NCBI RefSeq assembly: GCF_014323705.1
Contig: NZ_JABVEC010000030.1
Coordinates: forward strand, 20,626-84,625
DNA length: 64,000 bases
From: Actinomadura alba
GTDB taxonomy: Bacteria; Actinomycetota; Actinomycetes; Streptosporangiales; Streptosporangiaceae
Direction of reading: 5' to 3'
How positions within the stretch are numbered: the stretch's first letter is position 1; every line of letters begins with the position of its first letter. Positions 50,700-60,379 of the stretch are shown here, piece after piece. The position numbers were made by a program, and so were the translations under genes. The notes beneath the pieces are model-generated. The model ran no database searches. It was given only the letters and a program-made list of their open reading frames with translations, and was not told where the DNA came from.

Positions 50700-52274
50700 T
50701 CAGATCCAGCTGTCGAACCACATGTGGCCATGCCACGACTCCCACGGAATGAACTTGGCCGTGAGCACCGGATACATGTAGAGGAAATTGGCCAGCACGA
50801 CCAGCATGTAGGCACCCGCGGCGGCCGTGCCGACGACCCGGCGTGTGCCCGGTTCGCGGGCCGGCCCGATGAGCAGCCCCAGGCACATCACGATGGCGAG
50901 CACCATGAACGGCAGCATCGGCGTGGCGTAGAACAGGAACATCGTGCGCTTGTCGAGCGCGTAGTAGAACCAGGGCAGCCAGCCCGTGAGGTACCCGAGC
51001 ACGATCGCGCCGGCCCGCCAGTCGCGCCAGTGGATCCAGAGGAAGCCGAGCACCACCAGGGCGCCGAGTGCCGCCCACCAGATGGCCGGCGTGCCGATGC
51101 CGAGGATCTCGCGCGAGCATTTGTCGGCGCCGCACCCCTGCGCCGGCTCGGTGTAGAAGAAGGCGACCGGCCGGCTCAGGATCGGCCAGTCCCATGGCCA
51201 CGACTGGTAGGGATGCTTGTCCTGCAACGACGTGTGGAAGTTCCAGACCGCTTTGTGGTAGCTCCACAGGTCGGGCATCGCCTCGAACGGACGGAACAGG
51301 GCGTTGCCCGCGACCTTGCCGCGTCCCCACCCGCCGGCGTTGAAGATCCATCCCCACCAGGAGGCGAGATAGGTGATCGTCGCGATGCCGACCAGCGACA
51401 GGAAGGCCGGTACGGCGTCGAAGAGGAACGCGCCCCGGTAGGCGTGCCGGACGCCGGCAGCGCGCCTCGCCCCCATGTCCCAGAGCAGCACCATGATCCC
51501 GAACGCGGCGATGTAGAAGATCCCGGTCCACTTCGTCGCGCACGCCAAGCCCAGGCACACACCGGCCAGGATCCGCCAGCGGTGGAACACGAACGGCCCG
51601 AAGCCGCCGTCGTCCCCGCTCTGCAGCTTGGCCGCCAGCACCCGGCGGGAGTGGTCGCGATCGGCGACGAGACAGCCGAACCCGGCGAGGATCCAGAACA
51701 TCAGGAAGATGTCGAGCAGCGCGGTGCGGCTGGTCACCAGGTGCAGGCCGTCGACGGCGAGCAGCAGGCCCGCGGCGCAGCCGAGCAGCGTCGACCCGGT
51801 CATGCGGCGCGCGACCCGGCACAGGATCAGCACCGACAGCGAGCCCATCAGGGCCGCCATGAACCGCCAGCCGAACGGTGTGGCGCCGAAGAGCCACTCG
51901 CCGATGGCGATCATCCACTTGCCGGCCGGCGGGTGGGCCACGAAGCTGGCGCCCTCGGCCCAGATCCGGCTGTCCGCCGCCTTGGCGCCCTCCTGGATGA
52001 GGAGCGTGTTGGCGTCTTCGACCGTCTTGTGCTCGTAGCCGAACTTGAGCAGCGCCAGGGCGTCCTTGGCGTAGTAGGTCTCGTCGAAGACGACGGCGTT
52101 CGGGATCGCCAGCCGGTCGAAGCGCAGGAAGGCCGCGAAGACGGTGACGATCAGCGGCCCGATCCAGGCGAGCATGGGATCACCGGGGATGGCGGGGGCG
52201 AGCCACTCCCGCAGCGATGGCGGGCGGCGCCTTTCGAGGGTTTTGGTCGCCGGCCCGATTTCCGTCGTCGCCAT
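50700..52274 (-). CDS. pmt: Protein O-mannosyltransferase (Pmt)
   Basis: The 524-residue GT39 enzyme transfers mannose from polyprenyl-phosphate-mannose to exported proteins. The catalytic Asp-Glu pair lies in the first exterior loop (NAVVFDETYYAKDALALL). The protein has about 11 membrane helices, FVAHPPAGKWMIAIGEWLFG, SRTALLDIFLMFW and the W-rich end FIPWESWHGHMWFDSWI typical of actinobacterial Pmt. It is divergent from rsmI, as in Mycobacterium and Streptomyces. ATG 52274. Confidence 0.95.
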   Translation of the reverse strand: MATTEIGPATKTLERRRPPSLREWLAPAIPGDPMLAWIGPLIVTVFAAFLRFDRLAIPNAVVFDETYYAKDALALLKFGYEHKTVEDANTLLIQEGAKAADSRIWAEGASFVAHPPAGKWMIAIGEWLFGATPFGWRFMAALMGSLSVLILCRVARRMTGSTLLGCAAGLLLAVDGLHLVTSRTALLDIFLMFWILAGFGCLVADRDHSRRVLAAKLQSGDDGGFGPFVFHRWRILAGVCLGLACATKWTGIFYIAAFGIMVLLWDMGARRAAGVRHAYRGAFLFDAVPAFLSLVGIATITYLASWWGWIFNAGGWGRGKVAGNALFRPFEAMPDLWSYHKAVWNFHTSLQDKHPYQSWPWDWPILSRPVAFFYTEPAQGCGADKCSREILGIGTPAIWWAALGALVVLGFLWIHWRDWRAGAIVLGYLTGWLPWFYYALDKRTMFLFYATPMLPFMVLAIVMCLGLLIGPAREPGTRRVVGTAAAGAYMLVVLANFLYMYPVLTAKFIPWESWHGHMWFDSWI

Positions 52275-52370
52275 CCGGCCATCGTACGGGCGCGCAGCGG
52301 GTACTCGGCCGGAATCCCCCGGGTAGCGGCCGACTCGCCACCGCGTGCGTATTCCGGCGAGAATTGCACT

Positions 52371-53219
52371 GTGACGAGGAACGAGACTGGCACGCTGATT
52401 CTCGCGGCCGCACCGATCGGACGCCCGGCGGACGCGTCGGACCGGTTCCGTGGCGCCCTGGCCGCCGCCGACGTCATAGCCGCCGAGGACACCCGGAGGC
52501 TACGCCGGCTCGCGGCCGATCTGGAGGTCGAGGTGCGCGCGAGGGTCGTGTCCTACTACGACGTGAACGAGCGGGCCAGGGCACAGGAACTGATGGATGA
52601 GCTGCTCGGCGGCCGGGACGTCCTCGTGGTCACCGACGCCGGTCTGCCCGGTGTCTCCGACCCCGGCTACCGCCTGGTGGCCGCGGCCGTGGAGCAGGAG
52701 GTGCCGGTCACCGTCCTGCCCGGTCCGTCGGCGGTCACCACCGCTTTGGTGATCTCCGGGCTGCCCACCGATCGCTTCTGTTTCGAGGGCTTCCTGCCCC
52801 GCAAGGCCGGTGAGCGCTCGTCGCGGCTGGAATCGCTACGTACCGAGCCGCGCACCATGGTCTTCTTCGAGGCGCCGCACCGGCTGGCCGCGGCACTTGA
52901 GGCGATGGCCGAGACCTTCGGCGGCGACCGGCGGGCCGCCGTCTGCCGAGAGCTGACCAAGACGTACGAGGAGGTACGGCGCGGCCCGCTCGCCGACCTG
53001 GTCGCCTGGGCCGCCGACGGCGTCCGGGGGGAGATCACCGTCGTGGTGGGCGGTGCGCCCGCGCGGCCGGCGCTGACCGATCCGGCACAGCTCGCCGCCG
53101 AGGTGGCCGGCCGGGAGGCCTCGGGTGAGCATCGCAAGCAGGCCATCTCCGACGTCGCCAAGGAGAACGGCCTGCCCAAACGGGTCGTCTACGACGCGGT
53201 GGTCGCCGCGAGGCGATAA
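52371..53219 (+). CDS. rsmI: 16S rRNA (cytidine(1402)-2'-O)-methyltransferase
   Basis: The 282-residue enzyme methylates C1402 in the ribosomal P-site. Signatures are LILAAAPIGRPAD (variant of the usual VATPIGN), AAEDTRRLRRL, LVVTDAGLPGVSDPGYRLV, LPGPSAVTTALVISGLPTDR and FFEAPHRLAAAL. GTG 52371 is chosen because it gives the normal length; SD is weak. It is divergent from pmt, the usual actinobacterial arrangement. Confidence 0.95.
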   Translation: MTRNETGTLILAAAPIGRPADASDRFRGALAAADVIAAEDTRRLRRLAADLEVEVRARVVSYYDVNERARAQELMDELLGGRDVLVVTDAGLPGVSDPGYRLVAAAVEQEVPVTVLPGPSAVTTALVISGLPTDRFCFEGFLPRKAGERSSRLESLRTEPRTMVFFEAPHRLAAALEAMAETFGGDRRAAVCRELTKTYEEVRRGPLADLVAWAADGVRGEITVVVGGAPARPALTDPAQLAAEVAGREASGEHRKQAISDVAKENGLPKRVVYDAVVAARR

Positions 53220-53331
53220 GGCCGGTACCGGAAGGGACAGGAACAAGTCCTCCCAGACCGGCTGACAGACCGTCTCCACGGGTTCACATTGGATGGAGCG
53301 GTCCAACTCCGGACGCAAGGGGATGAAGGCC

Positions 53332-53658
53332 ATGCGTGAACCGGTCATCGCAATCGAGGTCTGGCGCTACGAATGCCTGTGCTGCCTGCATGAGTGGGAA
53401 GAGACCTTCGAGGTCTGGCACGTGGCGGACGGCCACGGCGGTGATGCGGTCGGCTATCGCCACGACGGCCAGTCCAGCACGTCACCGTGGACGGGGCTGA
53501 TGTGCCCGGCGTGTCACGCCTGCTCGATCAAGACGTTCCCTGCGGCCTCGGCCAAGAGGTTCCCCGCGGCCTCGGTCACGCGGCAGCCGGCGCCACCGTC
53601 GCAGCGCGCCGACAACCTGGCATTGCTGCGCTTGCTGCGCCGCCTGCACGCCTACTGA
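53332..53658 (+). CDS. Small putative zinc-ribbon protein
   Basis: The 108-residue protein (MREPVIAIEVWRYECLCCLH) has paired cysteines YECLCC and LMCPACHAC that could bind zinc. A Trp/His-rich middle (HEWEETFEVWHVADGHGG) and a Ser/Ala-rich tail with a KxFPAAS repeat follow. It resembles small actinomycete proteins of unknown role. AAGGGG lies about 9 nt before ATG 53332; ATG 53323 is an alternative. It follows rsmI by 112 nt. Confidence 0.7.
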   Translation: MREPVIAIEVWRYECLCCLHEWEETFEVWHVADGHGGDAVGYRHDGQSSTSPWTGLMCPACHACSIKTFPAASAKRFPAASVTRQPAPPSQRADNLALLRLLRRLHAY

Positions 53659-53735
53659 GGGCCGCTGAGCACCGAGGCGACACGCGGCGGGCGACACGCG
53701 ACACGCGACACGCGGCGGGCAGCGGGCGGACAGGC

Positions 53736-55394
53736 TCAGACCGAGACCGGCTCGGTCTTCCGGTCGGCCTCGGGCCGCCCCTCCTGCTCCTCGTCACGGC
53801 GGCGCCGGCGCCATGTGATCCGGCCCAGCCGGGCACGCGCCTGGGGTGTGAAGGCGATCCCCGCTGCGAGGCACGCGAGCGGCACCGTCGGCAGGATGTA
53901 GCGGTAGTCGAACTCCGCGGTGGCCGCGGGAGCGAGCAGCAGCCCCACCGAGGTGATCCATGGCAGCAGCGCGGGGCCGCCGAACCTTCGCCACGACGCG
54001 GCCAGGCCGGCCAGCCCGGCCAGCAGGATCACGCCGAGCAGCGTGCCACGGAGGTAGAAGTGGTCCTGGTACGTGCGCATCACTCCGGCGAACGGCTCGA
54101 CGACCGTCGGTCGGGCGCGTCCCTGCTCGTACTGCGCGGCCTCCTGCGCGGCCGTCGCGCCCCGGCTCATCCGCCAGTCGGGCAGCGGCGGGGGCTTCTC
54201 GCGGAACTCGTACTGCTCGTAGGTGGCCCAGTCCGGGAACACCGTGCGCTCCCATCGGAACACCCGGAAGAAGTCACCGGCCATGACCTTCAGGTAGTCA
54301 TCGGGCTGCGACATGATCGCGCGCTTGGAGAAGTCGCCGGCCAGCTTGTTCTGCGTGGGGGAGAAGCGCTCCGGCTCGTTGCGGAGCAGCGGCGACTTGC
54401 GGTTCCAGATGCCGTCCTGGGAGAACCGCAGCCGATGCTGGGGTTCGACGCACAGCGGGATCTCGTGCACCGGAGGCTTGATCTTGTCGCAGTCCGCGAA
54501 CTTGTAGACCCGGGCGTACAGGAAGATCCCGCTGCTCTCGGTCATGGCGAACTTGCCGTGCACGGCCTGGAACCAGCCCATGTACGCCACCATCGGCAGG
54601 GAGCACACGGCGAGCATCGCCGCGATCACCCGCCAGCGCATCCGCTGTACGACCATGAACACGGCGACCGCGAAGAGCACCGGCAGGCCGACCGAACGGG
54701 TCAGCGTGGCCAGGCCCAGGACGAGCCCGACCGCCGCTCCGATCCGCCACGAGGGCTGCGCCCGCCACAGCAGCAGGGTGATCGCTGAGACGACCAGGAA
54801 GGTGAAGGGGACGTCGGACAGGATCACGTGCTCGAGCTGGATCTGATAGGCGTCGAGCAGCACGGGAACGGTCGCGAGCGCGGCGCCCCATCCCGGCAGC
54901 CCGAACCTCCGCCGGAGCAGGGCATAGATCATGACCGCCATGGCCACGCCCATGATGTGCTGCACCGTCACGACCAGCGCGAAGCTGTGGAACGGCCGCA
55001 GGACCATGAGCAGGAACGAGTACCCGTTCGGCCTGATGGGGTGCGGGTAGGGCCGCATCGCCGCGTGCAGGTAGTCGTAGGAGTCGTTGAACCACATCGC
55101 CGGCCGGTAGCCGAGCAGCGCGGTCACGCGCACGAGCACGCCGATCGTCAGCACGGCGGTGAAGGACCGGTGGCGGCCGACGAGGGCCCAGAAACCGATG
55201 CCCCGGACCCGCCGCTCGGGATCGGGTTTCGCCGGTCCGGGCCCGGCGGGCCCGCTCGGTTCGGCGGGCTCGGCCGGCGGTGTGATCTCCGCCTCTTTTA
55301 CCTGGGACCCGGGGGCAGCCTCGTCGAGCGCGGTCTCGTCAGACGTCGCCCCCGCCACGGCGGCCCCTCCCCCACGCTCACCGATGTTCGTCAA
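53736..55394 (-). CDS. GT-C glycosyltransferase (ArnT/PMT-like membrane protein)
   Basis: The 552-residue protein has a Pro/Glu-rich cytoplasmic N-terminus (about 65 residues), then about 10 membrane helices. The first exterior loop, MWFNDSYDYLHAAMRPYPHP, carries the acidic pair expected of GT-C enzymes using polyprenyl-phosphate sugars. The helical region includes LATVPVLLDAYQIQLEHVIL and LTRSVGLPVLFAVAVF. A large exterior C-terminal loop contains the FADCDK and LCVEP cysteines. The TTG start at 55394 is uncertain; no strong SD is seen. It is divergent from a GT2 gene that could make its lipid-linked sugar donor. Confidence 0.8.
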   Translation of the reverse strand: MTNIGERGGGAAVAGATSDETALDEAAPGSQVKEAEITPPAEPAEPSGPAGPGPAKPDPERRVRGIGFWALVGRHRSFTAVLTIGVLVRVTALLGYRPAMWFNDSYDYLHAAMRPYPHPIRPNGYSFLLMVLRPFHSFALVVTVQHIMGVAMAVMIYALLRRRFGLPGWGAALATVPVLLDAYQIQLEHVILSDVPFTFLVVSAITLLLWRAQPSWRIGAAVGLVLGLATLTRSVGLPVLFAVAVFMVVQRMRWRVIAAMLAVCSLPMVAYMGWFQAVHGKFAMTESSGIFLYARVYKFADCDKIKPPVHEIPLCVEPQHRLRFSQDGIWNRKSPLLRNEPERFSPTQNKLAGDFSKRAIMSQPDDYLKVMAGDFFRVFRWERTVFPDWATYEQYEFREKPPPLPDWRMSRGATAAQEAAQYEQGRARPTVVEPFAGVMRTYQDHFYLRGTLLGVILLAGLAGLAASWRRFGGPALLPWITSVGLLLAPAATAEFDYRYILPTVPLACLAAGIAFTPQARARLGRITWRRRRRDEEQEGRPEADRKTEPVSV

Positions 55395-55640
55395 GACCCG
55401 ACCCCGATCCTTCTGGGCCGCGTCGCCCGTATGCTGATTCCCACCCTGCCGTCCGTGGACTCTCTAATGTGAGTCTTCAGGTTGCAACTTTGCAACACGA
55501 TTGGGAGGCTCTTGCGCTGAGCGCCCCGCGTCACGTCGCCGCGGCAGGCATCATGTACGAGTCCTACATGCCAGCCTCGGGACATGACGAGGTTAGTCGA
55601 AACCCCGCAGTCGACGATCCGGGGGAACGAAGGAGACCGC

Positions 55641-56882
55641 GTGGAACTCTCCGTTGTGATGCCATGCCTGAATGAGGCCGAAACCGTCGAGATATGCGTC
55701 CGTAAGACGATCGCCTTCTTCGACGAGCACGGCATCGACGGCGAGGTGGTCATCGCCGATAACGGCAGTACTGACGGCAGCCAGCAGCTCGCCCGGGACG
55801 CCGGCGCCCGGGTGGTTCCCGTGTCCGAGAAGGGGTACGGGAATGCCCTCATGGGTGGCATTCGCGCTGCTCGGGGGCGCTATGTGGCGATGGGCGACGC
55901 CGACGACTCCTATGACTTCGCGACCCTCATGCCGTTTCTCGAGGACCTCCGCGACGGCGCCGACCTCGTCATGGGCAACCGCTTCAAGGGCGGAATCGCG
56001 CCGGGCGCCATGCCGGGCCTGCACAGGTATCTCGGCAACCCGGTGCTCAGCTTCGTCGGGCGGCTGTTCTTCCGCAGCAAGATAGGCGACTTCCACTGCG
56101 GGCTGCGCGCGTTCCGCAAGGAGTCGATCGTGCGGCTGGGGCTGCAGACCGGCGGCATGGAGTTCGCCAGCGAAATGGTGGTGAAGGCCACACTCGCGAA
56201 ATACGACATCCGCGAACAGCCCACCACACTGTCGCCCGACGGCCGCACCAGGGCGCCGCACCTGAGCACGTGGCGGGACGGCTGGCGGCACCTGCGCTTC
56301 CTCATGCTCTACAGCCCGCGCTGGCTGTTCCTCATCCCCGGCCTCCTGCTCATGACGCTCGGGCTGGTCGCCGGAGCCGCCCTCTCGGCCGGCCCGGTGC
56401 GCGTCGGTGACATCGCCTTCGACGTCGACACCCTCGTCGGAGCGTCCGCGATGCTCGTCATCGGTTTCCAAGCGGTGATCTTCGCGCTGCTGACCAAGGT
56501 CTATGCGATGGAGGAGGGCTTCCTCCCGCACGACAAACGGGTACAGAAGATCATCGATTGGTGGAGCCTGGAGCGCGGTCTGGTCATCGGCGGCCTGCTC
56601 GCCGTGGCCGGTCTGGTCGGTCTGGTCGCCTCGCTCCTGCACTGGAAGCTGAACAACTTCGGCGAGCTCGATCCACGGCACTCCCTGCGGCTGGTCGTGC
56701 CGTCGGCGACCGGCCTGATCATGAGCTTCCAGGTCGTGTTCGCTTCGCTGTTCATCAGCATCCTCGACATCCGCCGCCGGTCGCACCCGCCACTGAGCGA
56801 CCCGGCCGACGAGGCGGCCGACGTGGTCGACGCCGCCGCGCACAAGGTCGCCTCGGAACAGGTCGACGAACGCGCGAGCTGA
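55641..56882 (+). CDS. GT2-family glycosyltransferase with C-terminal membrane helices
   Basis: The 413-residue protein begins at GTG 55641 (AAGGAG 5 nt upstream). The GT-A domain shows LSVVMPCLNEAETV, VVIADNGSTDGS, the metal-binding MGDADDSYDF and GDFHCGLRAFRKESI, as in dolichol-phosphate mannose or polyprenyl-phosphate glucose synthases. Four membrane helices follow (WLFLIPGLLLMTLGL, ASAMLVIGFQAVIFALL, GLLAVAGLVGLVASLL, GLIMSFQVVFASLFIS). It probably builds a polyprenyl-linked sugar. Divergence from the GT-C gene suggests a donor-transferase pair (inference). Confidence 0.88.
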   Translation: MELSVVMPCLNEAETVEICVRKTIAFFDEHGIDGEVVIADNGSTDGSQQLARDAGARVVPVSEKGYGNALMGGIRAARGRYVAMGDADDSYDFATLMPFLEDLRDGADLVMGNRFKGGIAPGAMPGLHRYLGNPVLSFVGRLFFRSKIGDFHCGLRAFRKESIVRLGLQTGGMEFASEMVVKATLAKYDIREQPTTLSPDGRTRAPHLSTWRDGWRHLRFLMLYSPRWLFLIPGLLLMTLGLVAGAALSAGPVRVGDIAFDVDTLVGASAMLVIGFQAVIFALLTKVYAMEEGFLPHDKRVQKIIDWWSLERGLVIGGLLAVAGLVGLVASLLHWKLNNFGELDPRHSLRLVVPSATGLIMSFQVVFASLFISILDIRRRSHPPLSDPADEAADVVDAAAHKVASEQVDERAS

Positions 56883-56960
56883 GCAGGTCCGAGATCACAG
56901 GAAGTCCAGGCCGTCCGCCTACGCGGGCGGCCTGACCTCTTCCGGCGTGCCCTCCCTCCC

Positions 56961-56998
56961 GTGATCATGCAGTTGTTCGTGCTCGTACGCGTGATCAC
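56961..56998 (+). repeat. GTGATCATGCA repeat, single arm
   Basis: GTGATCATGCAGTTGTTCG (56961-56979) is a copy of the element at 11445-11637. After CTCGTACGC it is followed by GTGATCAC (56991-56998), not by a full inverse arm. Confidence 0.7.
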
Positions 56999-57075
56999 CT
57001 GACCGCCCGAACCGATCCGCCAGGTTTTCGCCGCCGCCGAAGCAGCAGACGGTCGCCTCCGCGCGTCTCTATTGC

Positions 57076-57400
57076 GTGGACGGTGAGGTCATATCTCGGT
57101 TCGCGGTGCCCTCGGCGGCTCCGCGTGAGCACGCGGCCGGACGGGATCGGGAGTGTGCTGCACTCCCGACGCTCGCGGAGCTGTACGGAGAGCACCGGAC
57201 GGACCTGGTGCGTCTCGCCGTGATGCTGAGCGAGGACCGGCGCGAGGTGATGGCGGCGCTGCACCGGGTCGCCCGCCGGCAGCGCGAGGTCCTGGTACTC
57301 CGCTTCTACTTCGAGCTCGGCGACGACGAGATCTCCCGCGCGCTGAAGATCCGTGTGTCGCGGCGGCCGTCGCGGTCGCCGATCTCGCCCGGCGCCGCCG
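57076..57400 (+). pseudogene. ECF sigma factor with a large internal deletion
   Basis: From GTG 57076 the protein reads PTLAELYGEHRTDLVRLAVM (start of sigma region 2) and then, after only a few residues, MAALHRVARRQREVLVLRFY, ELGDDEISRALKIR (region 4). About 100 residues covering the rest of region 2 and the linker are missing, with the frame kept. The C-terminus degenerates into Arg/Pro-rich sequence that overlaps metG. It cannot form a normal sigma factor; a relic is likely, although the in-frame join is curious. Confidence 0.6.
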
Positions 57401-57451
57401 CCGGGCCGATATTGGCACGAGTCAGCGCGATGAGCCCTCTAGGCTTGTCCC

Positions 57452-59242
57452 ATGTCCTCGTCTGGCCGACACATCCTGACCGCACCCGCCTGGCCGTACG
57501 CCAACGGGCCCCGGCACATCGGGCACGTCTCCGGTTTCGCGCTGCCCTGCGACATGTTCAGCCGCTACCAGCGGATGGCGGGCAACCAGGTCCTGATGGT
57601 CAGCGGCACCGACGAGCACGGCACGCCGATCCAGGTACAGGCCGACAAAGAGGGCGTCAGCGCCCGCGAGCTCGCCGACCGCTACAACCGGGTGATCGCC
57701 GGTGATCTCCACGCGCTCGGCATGTCGTACGACCTGTTCACCCGCACCAGCACGCGCAACCACTACGCGGTGGTGCAGGAGATCTTCAAGGGTCTCTACG
57801 ACAACGGCTATATCTTCCCCCAGACCACCATGGGGGCGATCTCGCCGTCCACGGGTCGTACGCTGCCGGACCGCTACATCGAGGGCACCTGCCCGATCTG
57901 CTCCTACGACGGCGCGCGCGGCGACCAGTGCGACAACTGCGGCAACCAGCTCGACCCCATCGACCTGATCAATCCCAGGTCGCGGATCAACGGTGAGACG
58001 CCGAAGTTCGTCGAGACCGAGCACTTCATGCTCGACCTTCCCGCGTTCACCGACGCGCTCGGCTCCTACCTGCGGTCGAAGCAGGGCGAGTGGCGGCCCA
58101 ACGTGCTGAAGTTCTCGCTGAACCTGCTCGACGACCTGCAGCCACGCGCGATCAGCCGCGACCTCGACTGGGGCGTGCCGATCCCGCTGGACGGCTGGCG
58201 CGACCAGCCCAACAAGCGGCTGTACGTGTGGTTCGACGCGGTCATCGGCTACTTCTCCGCCTCGGTCGAGTGGGCGCGCAGGTCCGGCGACCCGGACGCT
58301 TGGCGCGCCTGGTGGCAGGACCCCGAGGCGCTGTCGTACTACTTCATGGGCAAGGACAACATCGTCTTCCACTCCGAGATCTGGCCGGCGATGCTGCTGG
58401 GCTACAACGGCCTCGGTGACAGGGGCGGTGAGCCGGGCTCGCTCGGCGGGCTCAATGTGCCGAACGAGGTCGTGTCCTCGGAGTTCCTCACGATGGAGGG
58501 CCGGAAGTTCTCCTCGTCCCGGCAGGTCGTGATCTACGTGCGCGACTTCCTGGAGCGCTATGACGTCGACGCGCTGCGCTACTACATCGCGGTGGCCGGT
58601 CCCGAGAACCAGGACACCGACTTCACCTGGCAGCACTTCCTGGAGCGCAACAACAACGAGCTCGTCGCCCAGTGGGGCAACCTCGTCAACCGGTCGGTGA
58701 CGATGGCGGCCAAGGAGTTCGGCACGATCCCCGAGCCGGGCGAGCTCGGTGACGCCGACCGCGCCCTGCTGGAGCGCAGCCGCGGTGCCTTCGCCGCCGT
58801 GGGCGCCGAGCTGAACAGGTCGCGGTTCAAGAACGCCGTCACCGAGGCCTTCGACGTCGTACGGGACGCCAACGCCTACCTCTCGCAGCAGGAGCCCTGG
58901 AAGATCAAGGATGATCCCGCGCGCAAGGGGTCGGTCCTGCACGTCGCCCTCCAGGTGGTCGACGACGCCAAGACGCTGCTCACGCCGTTCCTGCCCAAGT
59001 CCTCGGGCAAGGTGCACGAGATGCTCGGCGGACAGGGCGACTGGTCCGGCATGCCGGAACTGCGGGAGGTGGACGAGGACGGGGTGAGCTACCCGGTGAT
59101 CACGGGTCAGTACGACGACGAGGCCCGCTGGGAGCACCGCCCCATCAAGCCGGGGACGCCGCTCAGCAAGCCCACCCCGCTGTTCACCAAGCTCGACCCG
59201 AAGATCGTCGATGAGGAACTCGCCCGGCTGGAACAGGCGTGA
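57452..59242 (+). CDS. metG: Methionyl-tRNA synthetase
   Basis: The 596-residue class I synthetase charges tRNA-Met. It has the HIGH motif in YANGPRHIGHVSG, the zinc knuckle CPICSYDGARGDQCDNC, FDAVIGYFSASVEWA and the signature loop GRKFSSSR near 351, which replaces the textbook KMSKS. Such KFSxS variants are usual in actinobacterial MetG. There is no C-terminal tRNA-binding (EMAP) domain, also normal for the group. It precedes tatD as in other actinobacteria. Confidence 0.97.
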   Translation: MSSSGRHILTAPAWPYANGPRHIGHVSGFALPCDMFSRYQRMAGNQVLMVSGTDEHGTPIQVQADKEGVSARELADRYNRVIAGDLHALGMSYDLFTRTSTRNHYAVVQEIFKGLYDNGYIFPQTTMGAISPSTGRTLPDRYIEGTCPICSYDGARGDQCDNCGNQLDPIDLINPRSRINGETPKFVETEHFMLDLPAFTDALGSYLRSKQGEWRPNVLKFSLNLLDDLQPRAISRDLDWGVPIPLDGWRDQPNKRLYVWFDAVIGYFSASVEWARRSGDPDAWRAWWQDPEALSYYFMGKDNIVFHSEIWPAMLLGYNGLGDRGGEPGSLGGLNVPNEVVSSEFLTMEGRKFSSSRQVVIYVRDFLERYDVDALRYYIAVAGPENQDTDFTWQHFLERNNNELVAQWGNLVNRSVTMAAKEFGTIPEPGELGDADRALLERSRGAFAAVGAELNRSRFKNAVTEAFDVVRDANAYLSQQEPWKIKDDPARKGSVLHVALQVVDDAKTLLTPFLPKSSGKVHEMLGGQGDWSGMPELREVDEDGVSYPVITGQYDDEARWEHRPIKPGTPLSKPTPLFTKLDPKIVDEELARLEQA

Positions 59243-59342
59243 TCCACGGTTCGTTGATGACACCGAAGCGGGTTCGTGCGCGAGCCGAGGTGGCCGGATG
59301 AGCCGAGGCGAGCGCGACCTCGAGGGTCGAGTGGAGCCACCC

Positions 59343-60173
59343 ATGAGCAGTACGCGCGGCAGCGACGGGTTCCAGGGCGCGTCCTACCCGCCGCTGCCCG
59401 AGCGGCTTCCCGTCGACGTGTTCGACAGCCACTGCCACCTCGACCTGCTCGACCTGCCGGTGCCGCGCGCACTCGCGGCCGCCCACGCCGTGGGCGTACG
59501 CAGGGTCATGACGATCGGCTGTGACCTGAAGTCGTCGCGGTGGTCCACCCGGGTGGCCCGCGAGCACGGGGACGTCTACGCGGGCGTGGCGATCCACCCC
59601 AACGAGACCACCGGCGTCCGCGACGACGTCCTCGAGGACATCGCCGAACTCGCCGTGCTGCCGCAGGTGGTCGCGGTCGGCGAGACCGGCCTGGACTACT
59701 ACCGTGACTGGGCGCCGGCGAAGGACCAGCAGCGGTCCTTCCGCGCGCACATCGACATCGCCAAGCAGACCGGCAAGGCACTGGTCATCCACGACCGCGA
59801 CGCCCACGACGACGTGCTCCGCATCCTGGCCGAGGAGGGCGCCCCCGAGAAGGTGGTCTTCCACTGCTTCTCCGGCGACGCCGCGATGGCCCGGGTCTGT
59901 GCCGACCGCGGTTACGCGATGAGCTTCGCGGGCAACGTCACGTTCAAGAACGCCGCACCGTTGCGCGAGGCCGCGAAGGTGGCGCCGCTGGACCTGCTGC
60001 TGGTCGAGACCGACGCGCCGTTCCTCACGCCGATTCCGCACCGCGGCAAGCCGAACGCCTCCTACCTCATCCCGCTGACCGTCGGCTGCCTGGCCGAGGT
60101 CAAGGGCGTCGACCTCGCCGAGGTCTGCGCCGCCATCGCCGCCAACGGGGAGCGCCTCTTCGGCCCCTGGTGA
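59343..60173 (+). CDS. tatD: TatD-family metal-dependent DNase
   Basis: The 276-residue TIM-barrel hydrolase has metal ligands in FDSHCHLDLLDL, the bridging Glu in AVGETGLDYYRDW, HDRDAHDD, VFHCFSGD and the Asp in VETDAPFLTPIPHRGKPN. The family acts as 3'-5' exonuclease or D-aminoacyl-tRNA deacylase. ATG 59343 has GGAG 6 nt upstream; ATG 59298 would extend it by 15 residues. It lies between metG and rpfB in conserved order. Confidence 0.93.
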   Translation: MSSTRGSDGFQGASYPPLPERLPVDVFDSHCHLDLLDLPVPRALAAAHAVGVRRVMTIGCDLKSSRWSTRVAREHGDVYAGVAIHPNETTGVRDDVLEDIAELAVLPQVVAVGETGLDYYRDWAPAKDQQRSFRAHIDIAKQTGKALVIHDRDAHDDVLRILAEEGAPEKVVFHCFSGDAAMARVCADRGYAMSFAGNVTFKNAAPLREAAKVAPLDLLLVETDAPFLTPIPHRGKPNASYLIPLTVGCLAEVKGVDLAEVCAAIAANGERLFGPW

Positions 60174-60379
60174 CCGGGTGAGCGCCTCTCCGGCACCCCC
60201 GTTCCACGCCGGTCCGTGTTGATTTCGCGGCGGTTCTTCGTACTTTGTCGGAAATGACGTTCTTCGTGTCATCTGCCGCGTGCCGTTTCGCGGAACGAGT
60301 GGCGGCCGTGCTCCCGTGACCGTACTGTTCTGTGCCTGGTGAGCGGGGGGCCGCCTAGTGTGACGAGAGATGAGGACAG

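Noticed and set aside
57422..59344. A 640-codon open frame antisense to metG
   Set aside because: Shadow of a high-GC gene: metG is certain on the other strand, and the antisense protein is Arg/Val/His-rich without any motif.
60174..60379. c-di-AMP (ydaO-type) riboswitch upstream of rpfB
   Set aside because: Often present before rpf genes, but the conserved loops could not be found by eye; a covariance-model search would decide.
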